Notes: generated by a model not told the origin, from the sequence alone. A DNA stretch of 64,000 bases from Bacillus carboniphilus (GCF_039522365.1 NZ_BAAADJ010000064.1:248001-312000); one strand, 5' to 3'. Positions 53,231 to 62,835 are shown, counted from the first letter of the stretch. Translations and numbers: made by a program.

Positions 53231-56200
53231 ATGACACATACTAAACACATTACATTTGTTGAATATAGTGAGAAATACGCTGGCCAAGTTGCTCAAATGT
53301 GGAATGAGAGTCGGGATAGCTGGGGTGGGGATCAAACCGTTAAAACAGCAGAATATATCCAGACTAGTGAAGCTAATTCAGGTAACATAACTACTTTTTT
53401 AGCCTTGGATGAACAGAAGGTGGTGGGATACTGTGGACTTTCCGAATATCGGGATGATACAGGTGCTTTATACATCCCATTGCTGAATGTTCATCCAGAT
53501 TATCATGGGCAGAGGTTAGGTAAGCAACTTGTTTTTAAAGCGATTGAGAAAACCATTGAGTTAGGATGGCCACGACTTGATTTATATACCTGGCCAGGAA
53601 ATACAAAAGCGGTACCACTATATAAAAAATGCGGTTTCTTTTGGGAGGACCGAGATGACCGTACCCATTTATTGAATTTTATGCCAACAGTAATGAATCA
53701 CCCTTTATCGAAAACATTTTTTGAAGAAAATAATTGGTATTCTTCATTAAGACGGTCGTTAGAAGTGAAACCAGATGGTCGTAAGGAGAATGGGTTTACA
53801 TATTTCACTTATCATTTTGAGGGGGGACATGGTAAGAGTATTGACTGTGACTTTGAATTAACCGGTCGCTCTTTACGTTCAATAAATACGAACGATTATT
53901 GCTTTGAACTTTCTCTTCCAAACCACGAGTTAATTGAAGGAGAAAAATATGAAGCTACTTTAAGGGTAGTCAATAAAAAAGGCGTTCCACTCTCTTGTAA
54001 ACTATCAACTTCTGAAACAGAGAGAATAAAAGGTGCCACTTCTAATGAATATGATATAAAAATGGGAGAGAGTATTTATCATCTTCCTTTCCAATTAAAA
54101 AAGACTGAACTTGGGGAGCCTACTAAAGGAAAGTCGCATCCACTTTATGCTGTTCATATAGAGATTGATGGAATTGAATTTACACTAAGCGTAGGTGTAA
54201 AACCAAAGCAAGCTGCGAAGTTAAAAACCACGTTAAAGAATACGTATAGCAAGCCAGGTTCAACTTCAACATTGTATGCAGAAATTGAAAGTTTCTTAGA
54301 TTATGACTCTACATTCGATATTATCCCGATTGCAGATGAAAGCATAGATTATCCGCTGAAATCGATACAAGTGTCTGTTGAAAGAAAAGGAGTAAAGGTA
54401 GTAGAGATTCCTTGTGTAATTAAAAAACCTGGAATACACAGTGAAAGATGGATTATTAAAACAAATAACCCGAATCAACCTGTCAATCAGTTTTCTAATA
54501 AGCAATCAATATGGATTCCAGGAGTCGGTTCGATTGGGTTTGGCGAAACGGATGATGAATGGAGTATTGGCAACGGGTTTACAAGGGTTATTCTGCACAA
54601 GGAAACTAACCTAGTTGAGGTAAAGAGATCAGGTCAAAAAGAAGGCTTTACTCACTTTCGATTTCCTTTGATTGGAAAACCATATTCTAGTGAACTGTCA
54701 AAAAAGAGAGCAGAAGTTAGCTTCGAAGTTAAAAATGGGTATGTTCAATTGAATGCTTCCTATAATGTGACTACACACCCTGGTCTACAAATATGTTCGG
54801 TTTTCACCTTGAAACAAGACGGGTTACTAGAGTATTCAATCAAGTTAGATAACAATGGTGAAGAAGTCTACAAGGACCTGTTTATTGATCAGAATTTCTA
54901 TCACAGTTTAACAAAGACTACCACCGCACTAGACGGAGAAATCATATTGTTGGATGAGCCAAAGGAAACGGAATTTGTGAATATAGATTTTAATAAATTT
55001 TCAGAGCCTTGGTTGTTCACAGAGTACAAACCATACCATTATGGGATCTCTTGGCCAAAGGAAGCATATGCCTTTTTCCAGGGGTGGCTGTTCCATTTAG
55101 AGCATACAGTCAAGCTATTGAAACCTAACGAGTCGATCATCTTAGAACCAATCACAGTAGCAGCCGGTACGTTCCAGAGCTGGGAAGAATTTCGTAGCTA
55201 TACCATAGGGCAAGATGTAACGGAGGAGTTAGCGTATCAAGAAGGCTTCCGTATTTATCCAGGGGACCATAACCCTGTTATGCGAAGCGAAGAAATCAAC
55301 TTGCACCTACAATCATCGCAACTTTTATCTGTATCTGGACGTGCACAGGTAAAATACGAAGAAAAGATCCTAAGTGAAAAAAAGCTAAATGATAAGCAAG
55401 TGTTAAGTAACGAATTTAAAATTGATACATCTTATTTTAAAGTAGGGCTTAATAAAGTAAAGGGGGAGCTTATTTCCCCTAGTCGAGACATAGAGGCATC
55501 CATTCATCTATTAAAGATGGATATAAAGGATCGTGTAAAAACAGTTATTGAAAAAGAAGAAAATCATACGGTTTGGAATTCCGAAAATGGTCCACTTAAA
55601 TGGGCAGGTGCACCTACATTCTTTCCAGGAGTCCATTCATTAAAATTGGATGGTACAGAGTGGTTGGCAACTTCATATCCAACTAGTTCACCTAAACTAT
55701 GGTGGAATCCATGGAGTGGAGGTATTCGACATCAGATACAAGGAATATCAAACTTTTCTGTTGCTAAAGAACATTCAGTTATGGACGAAGTAGTAGTACT
55801 CGATCAGCATTCGAATGAGTGGACTGGTTTAAAAGTAACCACAAATTTTGTTCATCACCTTGAATGGAAGGGACTACAATTTACTCAGTATTTTGTTAGT
55901 CTTCCAGGTGTTCCTATTATCGCAGTGTTTGCCAGTCTTCAACATCCAACGAAATGGATTCATGATGTAAACATTATGCAGGTTGCTAATTTCCTAACGG
56001 AGAATGGATTGGATCCAACTGTTTCCTATGAGGAAAATAGGAAAAGATACACGTATCGTGGTGGAATCGATGAACATGTCGTTAGCCGACCAAATAGCAC
56101 CTGTTGTGACCGGCTTCAACTTCAGGGAAGAAAGGGTTATTTGCAATTCCTTGACCCTGATGTATCAAACGTACATGAATGGTATTTGCATAAAGAGGTC

Positions 56201-56362
56201 ACGCAACGTGCTGTACAGCAAAAGGTTTCCGCATACTCTGGAGAAAAAGTGTATACACGACCACACTTTTATATTAGTCATCCACATCCAATTGTAAAAA
56301 CATCACTAACTTTATTGAATACACTTAGCCTAAAGGAAGAGGGTAGTCATGAAAATAATTGA
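53231..56362 (+). CDS. GNAT acetyltransferase fused to a large beta-sandwich region
   Basis: A 1043-residue protein of unusual build. Residues 1-150 are a GNAT N-acetyltransferase: acetyl-CoA loop HPDYHGQRLGKQL (88-100) and the motif B end LYKKCGFF (130-137). The remaining 890 residues have no signal peptide or membrane helix and read as successive beta-rich modules: Ig-like stretches up to about 430, then a region resembling the beta-sandwich parts of carbohydrate-active enzymes (YGISWPKEAYAFFQGWLFHLE, then LWWNPWSGGIRHQI). I do not recognise this region. ATG 53231 follows AGGGGGG; the frame opens further upstream across a terminator and is not coding there. The amidohydrolase gene overlaps its end by 14 bases. 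A role in modifying a sugar or glycan is only a guess. Confidence 0.8.
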   Translation: MTHTKHITFVEYSEKYAGQVAQMWNESRDSWGGDQTVKTAEYIQTSEANSGNITTFLALDEQKVVGYCGLSEYRDDTGALYIPLLNVHPDYHGQRLGKQLVFKAIEKTIELGWPRLDLYTWPGNTKAVPLYKKCGFFWEDRDDRTHLLNFMPTVMNHPLSKTFFEENNWYSSLRRSLEVKPDGRKENGFTYFTYHFEGGHGKSIDCDFELTGRSLRSINTNDYCFELSLPNHELIEGEKYEATLRVVNKKGVPLSCKLSTSETERIKGATSNEYDIKMGESIYHLPFQLKKTELGEPTKGKSHPLYAVHIEIDGIEFTLSVGVKPKQAAKLKTTLKNTYSKPGSTSTLYAEIESFLDYDSTFDIIPIADESIDYPLKSIQVSVERKGVKVVEIPCVIKKPGIHSERWIIKTNNPNQPVNQFSNKQSIWIPGVGSIGFGETDDEWSIGNGFTRVILHKETNLVEVKRSGQKEGFTHFRFPLIGKPYSSELSKKRAEVSFEVKNGYVQLNASYNVTTHPGLQICSVFTLKQDGLLEYSIKLDNNGEEVYKDLFIDQNFYHSLTKTTTALDGEIILLDEPKETEFVNIDFNKFSEPWLFTEYKPYHYGISWPKEAYAFFQGWLFHLEHTVKLLKPNESIILEPITVAAGTFQSWEEFRSYTIGQDVTEELAYQEGFRIYPGDHNPVMRSEEINLHLQSSQLLSVSGRAQVKYEEKILSEKKLNDKQVLSNEFKIDTSYFKVGLNKVKGELISPSRDIEASIHLLKMDIKDRVKTVIEKEENHTVWNSENGPLKWAGAPTFFPGVHSLKLDGTEWLATSYPTSSPKLWWNPWSGGIRHQIQGISNFSVAKEHSVMDEVVVLDQHSNEWTGLKVTTNFVHHLEWKGLQFTQYFVSLPGVPIIAVFASLQHPTKWIHDVNIMQVANFLTENGLDPTVSYEENRKRYTYRGGIDEHVVSRPNSTCCDRLQLQGRKGYLQFLDPDVSNVHEWYLHKEVTQRAVQQKVSAYSGEKVYTRPHFYISHPHPIVKTSLTLLNTLSLKEEGSHENN

Positions 56363-57200
56363 CGCACACATGCATTTTTCAAATATAAAATCCTTTAAGG
56401 AAACAGCCCTGCATAGTAGCTATGTAGATTATAGTGGGAAAGGTATAGTGAAAGAATACAAGGAAGCAAATGTGGTATTAGGCATAGGCATGGGATTAAC
56501 TGAGACTGATGGTCTCGGTTTTCCTGACCCTGAGGCAAACAGCCCAATGGGTTTAGATTTAGAGCCTGAAGTTCCTTCTAATTTGACTGTATGTCTGGGA
56601 ATAAACCCATATCATTTAAGTAAGCAAGCGTTAAGAAACATAGAAGAACAGATTCAGGCAAAAGAAGTGGTAGGATTTAAGATTTATTTAGGGTATTATC
56701 CTTTCTATGCTTATGATCCTGTGTATGCTCCAATCTATGATTTAGCATCCGTATACAAACTTCCTGTGGTTTACCATACTGGAGATACATATTCGGAGCG
56801 GGGGCTTTTAAAATATTCACACCCGCTAACCATTGATGAAGTAGCCGTAAAATATAGAAACGTTAATTTTATGATGGCTCATTTAGGCGATCCGTGGGTA
56901 TTAACAGCAGCTGAAGTGGTATACAAAAACTCAAATGTATATGCAGACTTATCAGGATGGATTGTAGGAACAGATAAGGATCTTGAGAGACATCAAGAAG
57001 GTCGTTTTCTAGATCATATTAGACATGCACTTGTTTATTGTGATCACTATGAAAAACTCCTATTTGGAACAGATTGGCCACTTATTCCTGTTAAGCCTTA
57101 CATTGATTTTATCGGAAATTTAATTCCTGAAAAATATCACGAGGATGTTTTTTATAATACGGCTTTAAAGGTTTTTCCTAAAATCTCAAAACTTATTTAA
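56349..57200 (+). CDS. Amidohydrolase (amidohydrolase-2 type)
   Basis: A 283-residue TIM-barrel metal hydrolase. Ligands expected for the family are visible: His7 and His9 in DAHMHFS, His143 in VVYHTGD, His178 in MAHLGDPW and Asp242 in FGTDWPL. Such enzymes hydrolyse or decarboxylate small molecules. It starts within the last codons of the GNAT fusion gene (GAAGAGGG upstream), so the two proteins are made together and probably act on related substrates. Confidence 0.85.
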   Translation: MKIIDAHMHFSNIKSFKETALHSSYVDYSGKGIVKEYKEANVVLGIGMGLTETDGLGFPDPEANSPMGLDLEPEVPSNLTVCLGINPYHLSKQALRNIEEQIQAKEVVGFKIYLGYYPFYAYDPVYAPIYDLASVYKLPVVYHTGDTYSERGLLKYSHPLTIDEVAVKYRNVNFMMAHLGDPWVLTAAEVVYKNSNVYADLSGWIVGTDKDLERHQEGRFLDHIRHALVYCDHYEKLLFGTDWPLIPVKPYIDFIGNLIPEKYHEDVFYNTALKVFPKISKLI

Positions 57201-57256
57201 TCACAGTGAAAACATGTACATATACATTTATAAACAATACTGTAGGGGGAGTAGCT

Positions 57257-58114
57257 TTGAAAAAGATTGCTTGGGTAACAGATAGTACCATGTATTTAGA
57301 TCATCAGCTTAAGGAAGATCCAGATTTGTATGTTCTACCAATGACCATTTTTATGGATGAAAAAGAATATCAGGATGGGGTAGACCTTACACCAGAGGAG
57401 TTTTATGCGAGATTAGAAACCACAACCACTATTCCTAAAACCTCTCAGCCTTCAGTTGGAGTATTTCATGCCTTATATGAAAAGTTAGCCGAGAACTATG
57501 ATGCTATTATCTCCATTCATATTTCGGGGAAGTTGAGTGGAACGGTTTCATCAAGTGAGCAAGCAGCACAAATGACGGATATTCCTGTCTATACGATTGA
57601 TTCAGAAATTTTGACCTATCCTTTAACAGCTTTATTGAAATACGGGAAAAAGCTTCTTTCACAAGGGATGGAAATTGAAGAAGTGGTTGATAACATTAAT
57701 AAGATGAAAAAGAGTTCTGAGACTTTTGTCATAGTTGGTAGTTTAGAGCAGCTGCATCGTAGTGGTCGTTTAAAAGGGTTGTCCTTTTATTTAGGAAGTA
57801 TGCTAGATGTGAAACCGATTATTCGAATTAAAGAAGGAGCTCTAGAAATAAAAGAAAAGGTACGGGGTGTTAAGAAAGCTAAACAAGCACTCACTAAATA
57901 TTTTCAAAAATCCTATGAAAACCATCCTATCTCAGAAGCCTATATTGTTTATGGGCTAGATGATAGTGAAGCCACAATGTGGGCTAAAACACTGAAAGAA
58001 CTTTATCCTGAGACATCCTTTTCTGCTTATCCATTAGGTGCAGTAATTGGAGTGCATGCAGGGAAAAATACACTAGGGATATGCTGGTTTAACGATACGG
58101 AAGGTGTTTTGTAA
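57257..58114 (+). CDS. DegV family fatty-acid-binding protein
   Basis: A 285-residue DegV-fold protein. The signature VTDST is at the N-terminus, KTSQPS in the first third and ISGKLSGT after it, all part of the lipid headgroup site; LHRSGRLKG is also typical. DegV proteins (FakB type) present fatty acids to a kinase. I start it at TTG 57257 with AGGGGGAG upstream; a longer frame lacks similarity. Several paralogues are usual in Bacillus, so no symbol is given. Confidence 0.9.
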   Translation: MKKIAWVTDSTMYLDHQLKEDPDLYVLPMTIFMDEKEYQDGVDLTPEEFYARLETTTTIPKTSQPSVGVFHALYEKLAENYDAIISIHISGKLSGTVSSSEQAAQMTDIPVYTIDSEILTYPLTALLKYGKKLLSQGMEIEEVVDNINKMKKSSETFVIVGSLEQLHRSGRLKGLSFYLGSMLDVKPIIRIKEGALEIKEKVRGVKKAKQALTKYFQKSYENHPISEAYIVYGLDDSEATMWAKTLKELYPETSFSAYPLGAVIGVHAGKNTLGICWFNDTEGVL

Positions 58115-58116
58115 CT

Positions 58117-58773
58117 GTGAATGACCTGTTAATTTTGGAGGAAAAAATAAAGGAATTGTTTTTACATGAGGCTACTGGACATGATTGGTATCATATTGAT
58201 CGAGTCAGAAAGGTAGCTCTCTTCCTTTGTGAACAAGAAGGTGGGAACCCGAAAATTGTAGAGGCAGCTGCTCTTTTACATGATGTGCCAGATGAAAAGT
58301 TGAATCCAAGCAAGCAAGCTGGAGAAAAAAGGTTTTATCAGGTCCTATCGGAAATCCCTTTTACGAAAACAGAAAGAGAAGAAATTGAGGGAATCGTTTT
58401 TAGCATTTCGTTTAAAGGTGGAAATGAAGCTACTTTAACGAATCTTAATGCAAAGATTGTTCGAGATGCCGATAGGCTTGATGCAATGGGAGCTATTGGT
58501 GTGGCCCGAACCTTTGCTTATGGAGGGAGTAATGGCCAGCCTTTATACAACCCTAATTTGAAAGTAAGAGATGAAATGTCTGAGGAAGAGTATAGAAATC
58601 AGCCCTCCTCCTCCATACATCATTTTTATGAAAAACTACTCAAACTAAAAGGTTTAATGACAACAGAGTCTGGTAGGCGACTAGCAGAAGAAAGACACCA
58701 ATTTATGGAACAATTCCTTGAACAGTTTTTCTTGGAATGGCAGTTGGGTCAAGGCTCTAAACAAGATACCTAA
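58117..58773 (+). CDS. ypgQ: HD-domain phosphohydrolase YpgQ
   Basis: A 218-residue HD hydrolase. The metal-binding set is seen as HDWYHIDRV, ALLHDVPDEK (HD pair) and RDADRLDAMG. YpgQ of B. subtilis is a manganese-dependent pyrophosphohydrolase acting on nucleotides. It starts with GTG 58117 behind GGAAGGTG, 2 bases after degV, and precedes ypgR as in B. subtilis. Confidence 0.92.
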   Translation: MNDLLILEEKIKELFLHEATGHDWYHIDRVRKVALFLCEQEGGNPKIVEAAALLHDVPDEKLNPSKQAGEKRFYQVLSEIPFTKTEREEIEGIVFSISFKGGNEATLTNLNAKIVRDADRLDAMGAIGVARTFAYGGSNGQPLYNPNLKVRDEMSEEEYRNQPSSSIHHFYEKLLKLKGLMTTESGRRLAEERHQFMEQFLEQFFLEWQLGQGSKQDT

Positions 58774-58827
58774 AAGAAAATATGATACACTAGGGTTAGA
58801 AAAAAAGAGAAGGAGTGTTCTAGTCTT

Positions 58828-59952
58828 ATGAACATTCAATCGATTGAACCAACACCAAGTCCAAATACGATGAAAATTATTTTGGATCAAGAATTACCTG
58901 CTGGTAAAAGTAACAATTATAAAAAAGAGCAAGCTGATGGGGCTCCCTCCGTTATAAAGGAAATTTTAAACATTGACGGAGTGAAGGGTGTTTACCACGT
59001 TGCTGACTTTATTGCAGTAGAACGTAATGCAAAGTTTGACTGGCAACAAATATTGCCTCAAGTTAGACAAGCATTTGGTGAAAAAGCAGAACAGACTGAA
59101 CATCAAGTAAAAGCAGATGAACACTTTGGAGAAGTGAACGCGCAGGTCCTTACCTTTAAAGGAATTCCAGTCCAGCTAAAGCTTCATGACGGAAACGAAG
59201 AAAAACGGTACCAAATGCCTGATGAATATGTTCATGCCACGACAGATGCACAGTTAGAAGGAGAAAACTATGTTTTCCTAAGAAAGTGGAAGGACTTGGG
59301 TATCAGATATGGAGATATGGATACAATTGCTAGTGAGGTTATTGAAGAGCTAAAAGCAGCTTATCCTAAAGAACGACTAGCAGAGTTAGTGAAGGCTGCA
59401 CAAAATCCTAATACAGATGAAAAGAAACAAAGGAAGCAAAAAATTAAAGTAACTGTGGAAATGCTAAATGATGAAGACTGGAGAAAGAGATATCAAGTTT
59501 TGGAACAGATGGAAGATCCAACGCTTGAAGATTTACCAGTTTTAGAAAAAGCATTACAGGATGAAAAAGCTTCAATAAGAAGGCTAGCTGTTGTGTATTT
59601 AGGAATGATAGAAGATCCGAAAGTACTACCCTATTTATATCAAGGTTTACAAGATAAAATTGTAACGGTAAGGAGAACGGCTGGGGATTGCCTTTCAGAT
59701 TTAGGTTTTAAAGAAGCCAGTGAAGAAATGCAAAACGCCCTAAAAGATAAGTCAAAACTAGTAAGATGGCGAGCGGCAATGTTCCTTTATGAAGAGGGAG
59801 ATGAGTCCGCCTTATCTGCTTTAAAAGAAGCCGAAAATGATCCAGAGTTTGAAGTGGCTCTACAAGTTAAAATGGCCATTGAAAGAATTGAAGGTGGAGA
59901 GAAGGCTAAGGGGTCTGTTTGGAAACAAATGACAGAAGCAAGAAAACAATAG
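58828..59952 (+). CDS. ypgR: Conserved virulence factor C-like protein YpgR
   Basis: A 374-residue protein: an N-terminal Nfu/NifU-like domain (about residues 1-90, starting IQSIEPTPSPNTMKI) and a C-terminal stretch of HEAT-type helical repeats (from about 205, with PKVLPYLYQGLQD). This matches YpgR and the staphylococcal conserved virulence factor C. No cysteine pair typical of iron-sulfur scaffolds is present, so the role remains unclear. An AAGGAG site precedes the ATG. Confidence 0.9.
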   Translation: MNIQSIEPTPSPNTMKIILDQELPAGKSNNYKKEQADGAPSVIKEILNIDGVKGVYHVADFIAVERNAKFDWQQILPQVRQAFGEKAEQTEHQVKADEHFGEVNAQVLTFKGIPVQLKLHDGNEEKRYQMPDEYVHATTDAQLEGENYVFLRKWKDLGIRYGDMDTIASEVIEELKAAYPKERLAELVKAAQNPNTDEKKQRKQKIKVTVEMLNDEDWRKRYQVLEQMEDPTLEDLPVLEKALQDEKASIRRLAVVYLGMIEDPKVLPYLYQGLQDKIVTVRRTAGDCLSDLGFKEASEEMQNALKDKSKLVRWRAAMFLYEEGDESALSALKEAENDPEFEVALQVKMAIERIEGGEKAKGSVWKQMTEARKQ

Positions 59953-59989
59953 CTAAAAGGTTAACTAGAAAGAAAGGGCGTGTCACATA

Positions 59990-60427
59990 ATGTCAATGGC
60001 TTATGATGAATATATGAGAGAAATTGTGAAACCAATGAGACAAGAATTAGTTGATGCGGGGTTTCAAGAATTAACAACCGAAGAATCGGTTGAAGAGTAT
60101 ATGGAATCTGCGGAAGGAACTACTTTTGTAATCATTAACTCTGTTTGCGGTTGTGCTGCGGGACTTGCAAGACCTGCTGCTGTTCATGCAATTTCACACT
60201 CTGAAAAGAAACCTGACCGGGTAGTAACGGTGTTTGCTGGACAAGACCGTGAAGCTACTGCAAAGATGCGGGAATATATTAAAGGATATGAACCTTCTTC
60301 CCCATCCATGGCTATTTTCAAAGGGAAAGAAGTGGTACACTTTATCCCAAGAGAAGAAATCGAAGACAACACAGTCGAAACCATTTATGAAAATATAGTA
60401 ACAGCATTTCATAATTTTTGTGACTAA
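59990..60427 (+). CDS. brxA: Bacilliredoxin BrxA
   Basis: A 145-residue thioredoxin-fold protein of the YphP/YqiW family. The CGC active site is at residues 53-55 in NSVCGCAAGLARPA. Bacilliredoxins remove bacillithiol from mixed disulfides; the bshA and bshB1 genes in this window make that thiol. The N-terminal MSMAYDEYM and KGKEVVHFIPR fit BrxA (YphP) better than BrxB. A terminator follows. Confidence 0.94.
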   Translation: MSMAYDEYMREIVKPMRQELVDAGFQELTTEESVEEYMESAEGTTFVIINSVCGCAAGLARPAAVHAISHSEKKPDRVVTVFAGQDREATAKMREYIKGYEPSSPSMAIFKGKEVVHFIPREEIEDNTVETIYENIVTAFHNFCD

Positions 60428-60429
60428 TT

Positions 60430-60464
60430 AGGCGGGGTGTATCCTCGCCTTTCTTTATTTTTTT
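60430..60464 (+). terminator. Terminator after brxA
   Basis: AGGCG-GG (60430-60437) pairs with CC-CGCCT (60443-60450) with one mismatch, followed by a T-rich stretch. Confidence 0.75.
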
Positions 60465-60479
60465 GTGGAGGATTAAATT

Positions 60480-61262
60480 ATGACAGTAATTGTGACTACT
60501 TGTTTGAGACCTAACACTGTTCTAGAAGATAGGGCACTACAGATTTCTGAACAGTTAAAACTCCAATACATAGAAAGAGAAAAGGTATCAATTGATAAGC
60601 TACATGAAAAGTTGCAGGCCTCTATTCTGGTTGTCGGTAAAAATAGGCTTGAATACTTCCCTATAGGGTATCAGGAACCTATCTTTTTCCATCCTAGTTC
60701 TGCCATGTTTCGAGTGAAAAGATTGGTGAGAGAAGAAAAAGACCCTCTGATTGAAGTATGCAAACTGGAAAAAGGAGATTCATTTTTAGATTGTACATTA
60801 GGGTTATGTTCTGATAGTATCGTGGCTGCTTATCATGTTGGTGAAAAGGGACACGTTGTTGGTTTAGAAGTAAACCAAATTCTTTCGCATATCGTCAAAA
60901 CAGGGTTAAAAACATGGGACACGACTTATTCTCCACTCTTGGATGCATTGAATAGAATTGAAGTCATTAACACTTCTTTTCATGAGTACCTATCCAATCT
61001 TCCAGATCAATCGTTTGACTGTGTTTATTTTGACCCTATGTTTGAACACACTATTGAAGAATCTGAATCAATGAGAAAATGGGAACGACTTGCAGATTAT
61101 TCCACAATAGATGAAAGAGTAGTGAGAGAAGCGTGTAGGGTAGCGAAAAAAAGAGTAGTGTTAAAAGCCCACTATAGAAGTCATTGGTTCGAGGAGTTTG
61201 GATTTACTCGCTTGCCAAGAAAAAGTGCAAAATTTCACTTCGGGTTTATTGAGAAAAAATAA
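60480..61262 (+). CDS. ypiP: Class I methyltransferase YpiP
   Basis: A 260-residue protein. The SAM loop reads DCTLGLCSDS (about residue 103), with an acidic end in VVGLEVN and the catalytic-type motif YFDPMF, which resembles the NPPY-like motif of nucleic acid and rRNA methyltransferases. This fits YpiP, an uncharacterised Bacillus methyltransferase. The GGAGG at 60467-60471 precedes the ATG. Confidence 0.82.
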   Translation: MTVIVTTCLRPNTVLEDRALQISEQLKLQYIEREKVSIDKLHEKLQASILVVGKNRLEYFPIGYQEPIFFHPSSAMFRVKRLVREEKDPLIEVCKLEKGDSFLDCTLGLCSDSIVAAYHVGEKGHVVGLEVNQILSHIVKTGLKTWDTTYSPLLDALNRIEVINTSFHEYLSNLPDQSFDCVYFDPMFEHTIEESESMRKWERLADYSTIDERVVREACRVAKKRVVLKAHYRSHWFEEFGFTRLPRKSAKFHFGFIEKK

Positions 61263-61284
61263 AGACTGGCCAAAACCAGTCTTA
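61262..61284 (-). terminator. Terminator of the 25-codon minus-strand gene
   Basis: AAGACTGG (61262-61269) pairs with CCAGTCTT (61276-61283). On the minus strand it is followed by TTTATTTTTTC, so it acts mainly on that strand; the stop codon of the small gene is at its edge. Confidence 0.75.
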
Positions 61285-61359
61285 GTCCGTTATTTCTAAA
61301 TAAACAAAGTATGCAATCATAACTAAACTAACCGCAAAAATGAGCGTTTCAAAAGCCAT
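61282..61359 (-). CDS. 25-residue membrane peptide
   Basis: A 25-codon frame beginning MAFETLIFAV: one predicted transmembrane helix and an acidic end (EITD). AAAAGGAG lies about 10 bases upstream, a T-rich hairpin terminator stands at its stop, and it fills the gap between ypiP and ypjP. The MxxFETL start recalls small holin-like/type I toxin peptides of Firmicutes, but it lacks their basic tail, so I make no claim of toxicity. Confidence 0.6.
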   Translation of the reverse strand: MAFETLIFAVSLVMIAYFVYLEITD

Positions 61360-61538
61360 AATCCGGGTCACTCCTTTTATGTATTTGACCTTATTATAGT
61401 CTATTTTCGGGTTTATTAAAAACATCCGACAAAAAACTTTCAAAAACTATTTGAAATTTGAAACCTTTAAAGGAAATTATCCGTTTAATAGAGTATAATA
61501 AAAATATTATAGTTTTAGAGATTAGAAGGTGATTCTCG

Positions 61539-62141
61539 TTGAACGCTAAACTCAAAAAGTTTTTTGTCGTAATGGTTTCTGTTCTTACCTTTGGTCTCGT
61601 CACACCTACCTTTTCGTATGACCTAGACCATAGTGATGTTGAAAAAGGTAAAAAACCTAATGCTTTCGAAGAAGATAACATCGCAAATTCAGGTTATCTT
61701 GAATCGTACAAGAATGAGACTCCTCTGGAAACTCTCATTAAGCAGAGCGAGCAAGTGTCATATTTTAAATTTGGGGATAGAATTACACCTGTTATAAAAG
61801 ATGAGTTTCAGACTGTGATTTTCCCTAAAATTGAAGAGGTTATGACAAAACTTGTAGAAGAATTAGGGGAAAATCAAGTTAAATATTTGCAAATTTCTGA
61901 GCAACCTGGAAAAGGGAAGAGTGAGAAAATGTTTCATATTTACGATTCTCAAACAGGGGAAGATTTAATACGCTTTCACGTGAGAAGGGACCATCCACCT
62001 GGTGACGGTTATTGGTTTAATTTTCACTACCACACCTTTGTGGATCAATTTGAAGCACATCATGACTTAGGACAAATTTATTGGTCAACAGATACTCCGC
62101 CAAATTGGATGTCTTCTTCCAAAAAAGAAATCCTACATTAA
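61539..62141 (+). CDS. ypjP: Secreted protein YpjP
   Basis: A 200-residue protein with a signal peptide (basic start, hydrophobic residues 8-22, then PTFS). The conserved second half contains FKFGDRITPVI, LIRFHVRRDHPPGDGYWFN and HHDLGQIYW, as in YpjP of B. subtilis. The His-rich block suggests metal binding, an inference. The start is TTG 61539 with AAGGTGAT upstream. Function unknown. Confidence 0.88.
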   Translation: MNAKLKKFFVVMVSVLTFGLVTPTFSYDLDHSDVEKGKKPNAFEEDNIANSGYLESYKNETPLETLIKQSEQVSYFKFGDRITPVIKDEFQTVIFPKIEEVMTKLVEELGENQVKYLQISEQPGKGKSEKMFHIYDSQTGEDLIRFHVRRDHPPGDGYWFNFHYHTFVDQFEAHHDLGQIYWSTDTPPNWMSSSKKEILH

Positions 62142-62185
62142 GATACAAGGATTTGTGAAAAAATAAGGATGAATGTTATATTTAA

Positions 62186-62213
62186 TGAAACCATATTAAA
62201 TATATTTCGTATA
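62186..62213 (+). promoter_or_regulatory. ECF-sigma (SigW/SigX-type) promoter of the ter operon
   Basis: TGAAAC (62186-62191), exactly 16 bases, then CGTATA (62208-62213): the textbook SigW recognition pattern. It lies 31 bases before the terD start. The B. subtilis yceCDEFGH operon is controlled by SigW, SigM, SigX and SigB, so this fits. Confidence 0.9.
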
Positions 62214-62244
62214 AAGAAATATAGATTTTTAAGGAGGTTACATA

Positions 62245-62826
62245 ATGGCAATTAGCTTAGCAAAAGGACAAAAGGTAGATCTGACAAAAACTAATCCTGG
62301 CTTACAAAAAGTAGTAGTAGGATTAGGCTGGGATGTTAACAAATATGATGGTGGAAACTCCTTCGATTTAGATTCATCAGTATTCCTGCTGGATGGTTCA
62401 GGGAAAGTAACTTCTGATGCTGACTTTGTATTTTATAATAATCTGCAAGGTGGTAATGGTTCCGTTGTTCACACCGGGGACAATCTTACTGGTGAGGGAG
62501 ACGGAGATGACGAACAAGTGAAAATTAACTTAGCAGCCGTCCCGTCAACAGTAGAAAGAATCTCCTTCTGTATCACGATTCATGACGGTGAAGCTAAAAA
62601 CCAAAATTTTGGTCAAGTCTCAAACTCTTATGTTCGTGTTTTAAATGAAGAAACAAACGAAGAACTGATTCGTTACGACTTAGGAGAAGACTTTTCAATT
62701 GAAACAGCTATTGTGGTTGGGGAATTATATAGACACGGTGGAGAATGGAAGTTCAGTGCGGTTGGCAGTGGATTCCAAGGAGGATTAGCTTCTTTAGCTA
62801 CGAACTTCGGATTACAAGTGCAGTAA
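62245..62826 (+). CDS. yceD: TerD-family stress protein (YceD)
   Basis: A 193-residue TerD domain protein, calcium-binding in characterised relatives. Typical phrases are [22 protein letters not shown] and [14 protein letters not shown] with clustered acidic ligands, then [16 protein letters not shown]. It belongs to the Ter stress system of envelope and toxic-anion responses. An AAGGAGG site lies 8 bases before the ATG. It is the first gene behind the SigW-type promoter. Confidence 0.92.
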   Translation: MAISLAKGQKVDLTKTNPGLQKVVVGLGWDVNKYDGGNSFDLDSSVFLLDGSGKVTSDADFVFYNNLQGGNGSVVHTGDNLTGEGDGDDEQVKINLAAVPSTVERISFCITIHDGEAKNQNFGQVSNSYVRVLNEETNEELIRYDLGEDFSIETAIVVGELYRHGGEWKFSAVGSGFQGGLASLATNFGLQVQ

Positions 62827-62835
62827 TCATCATTT

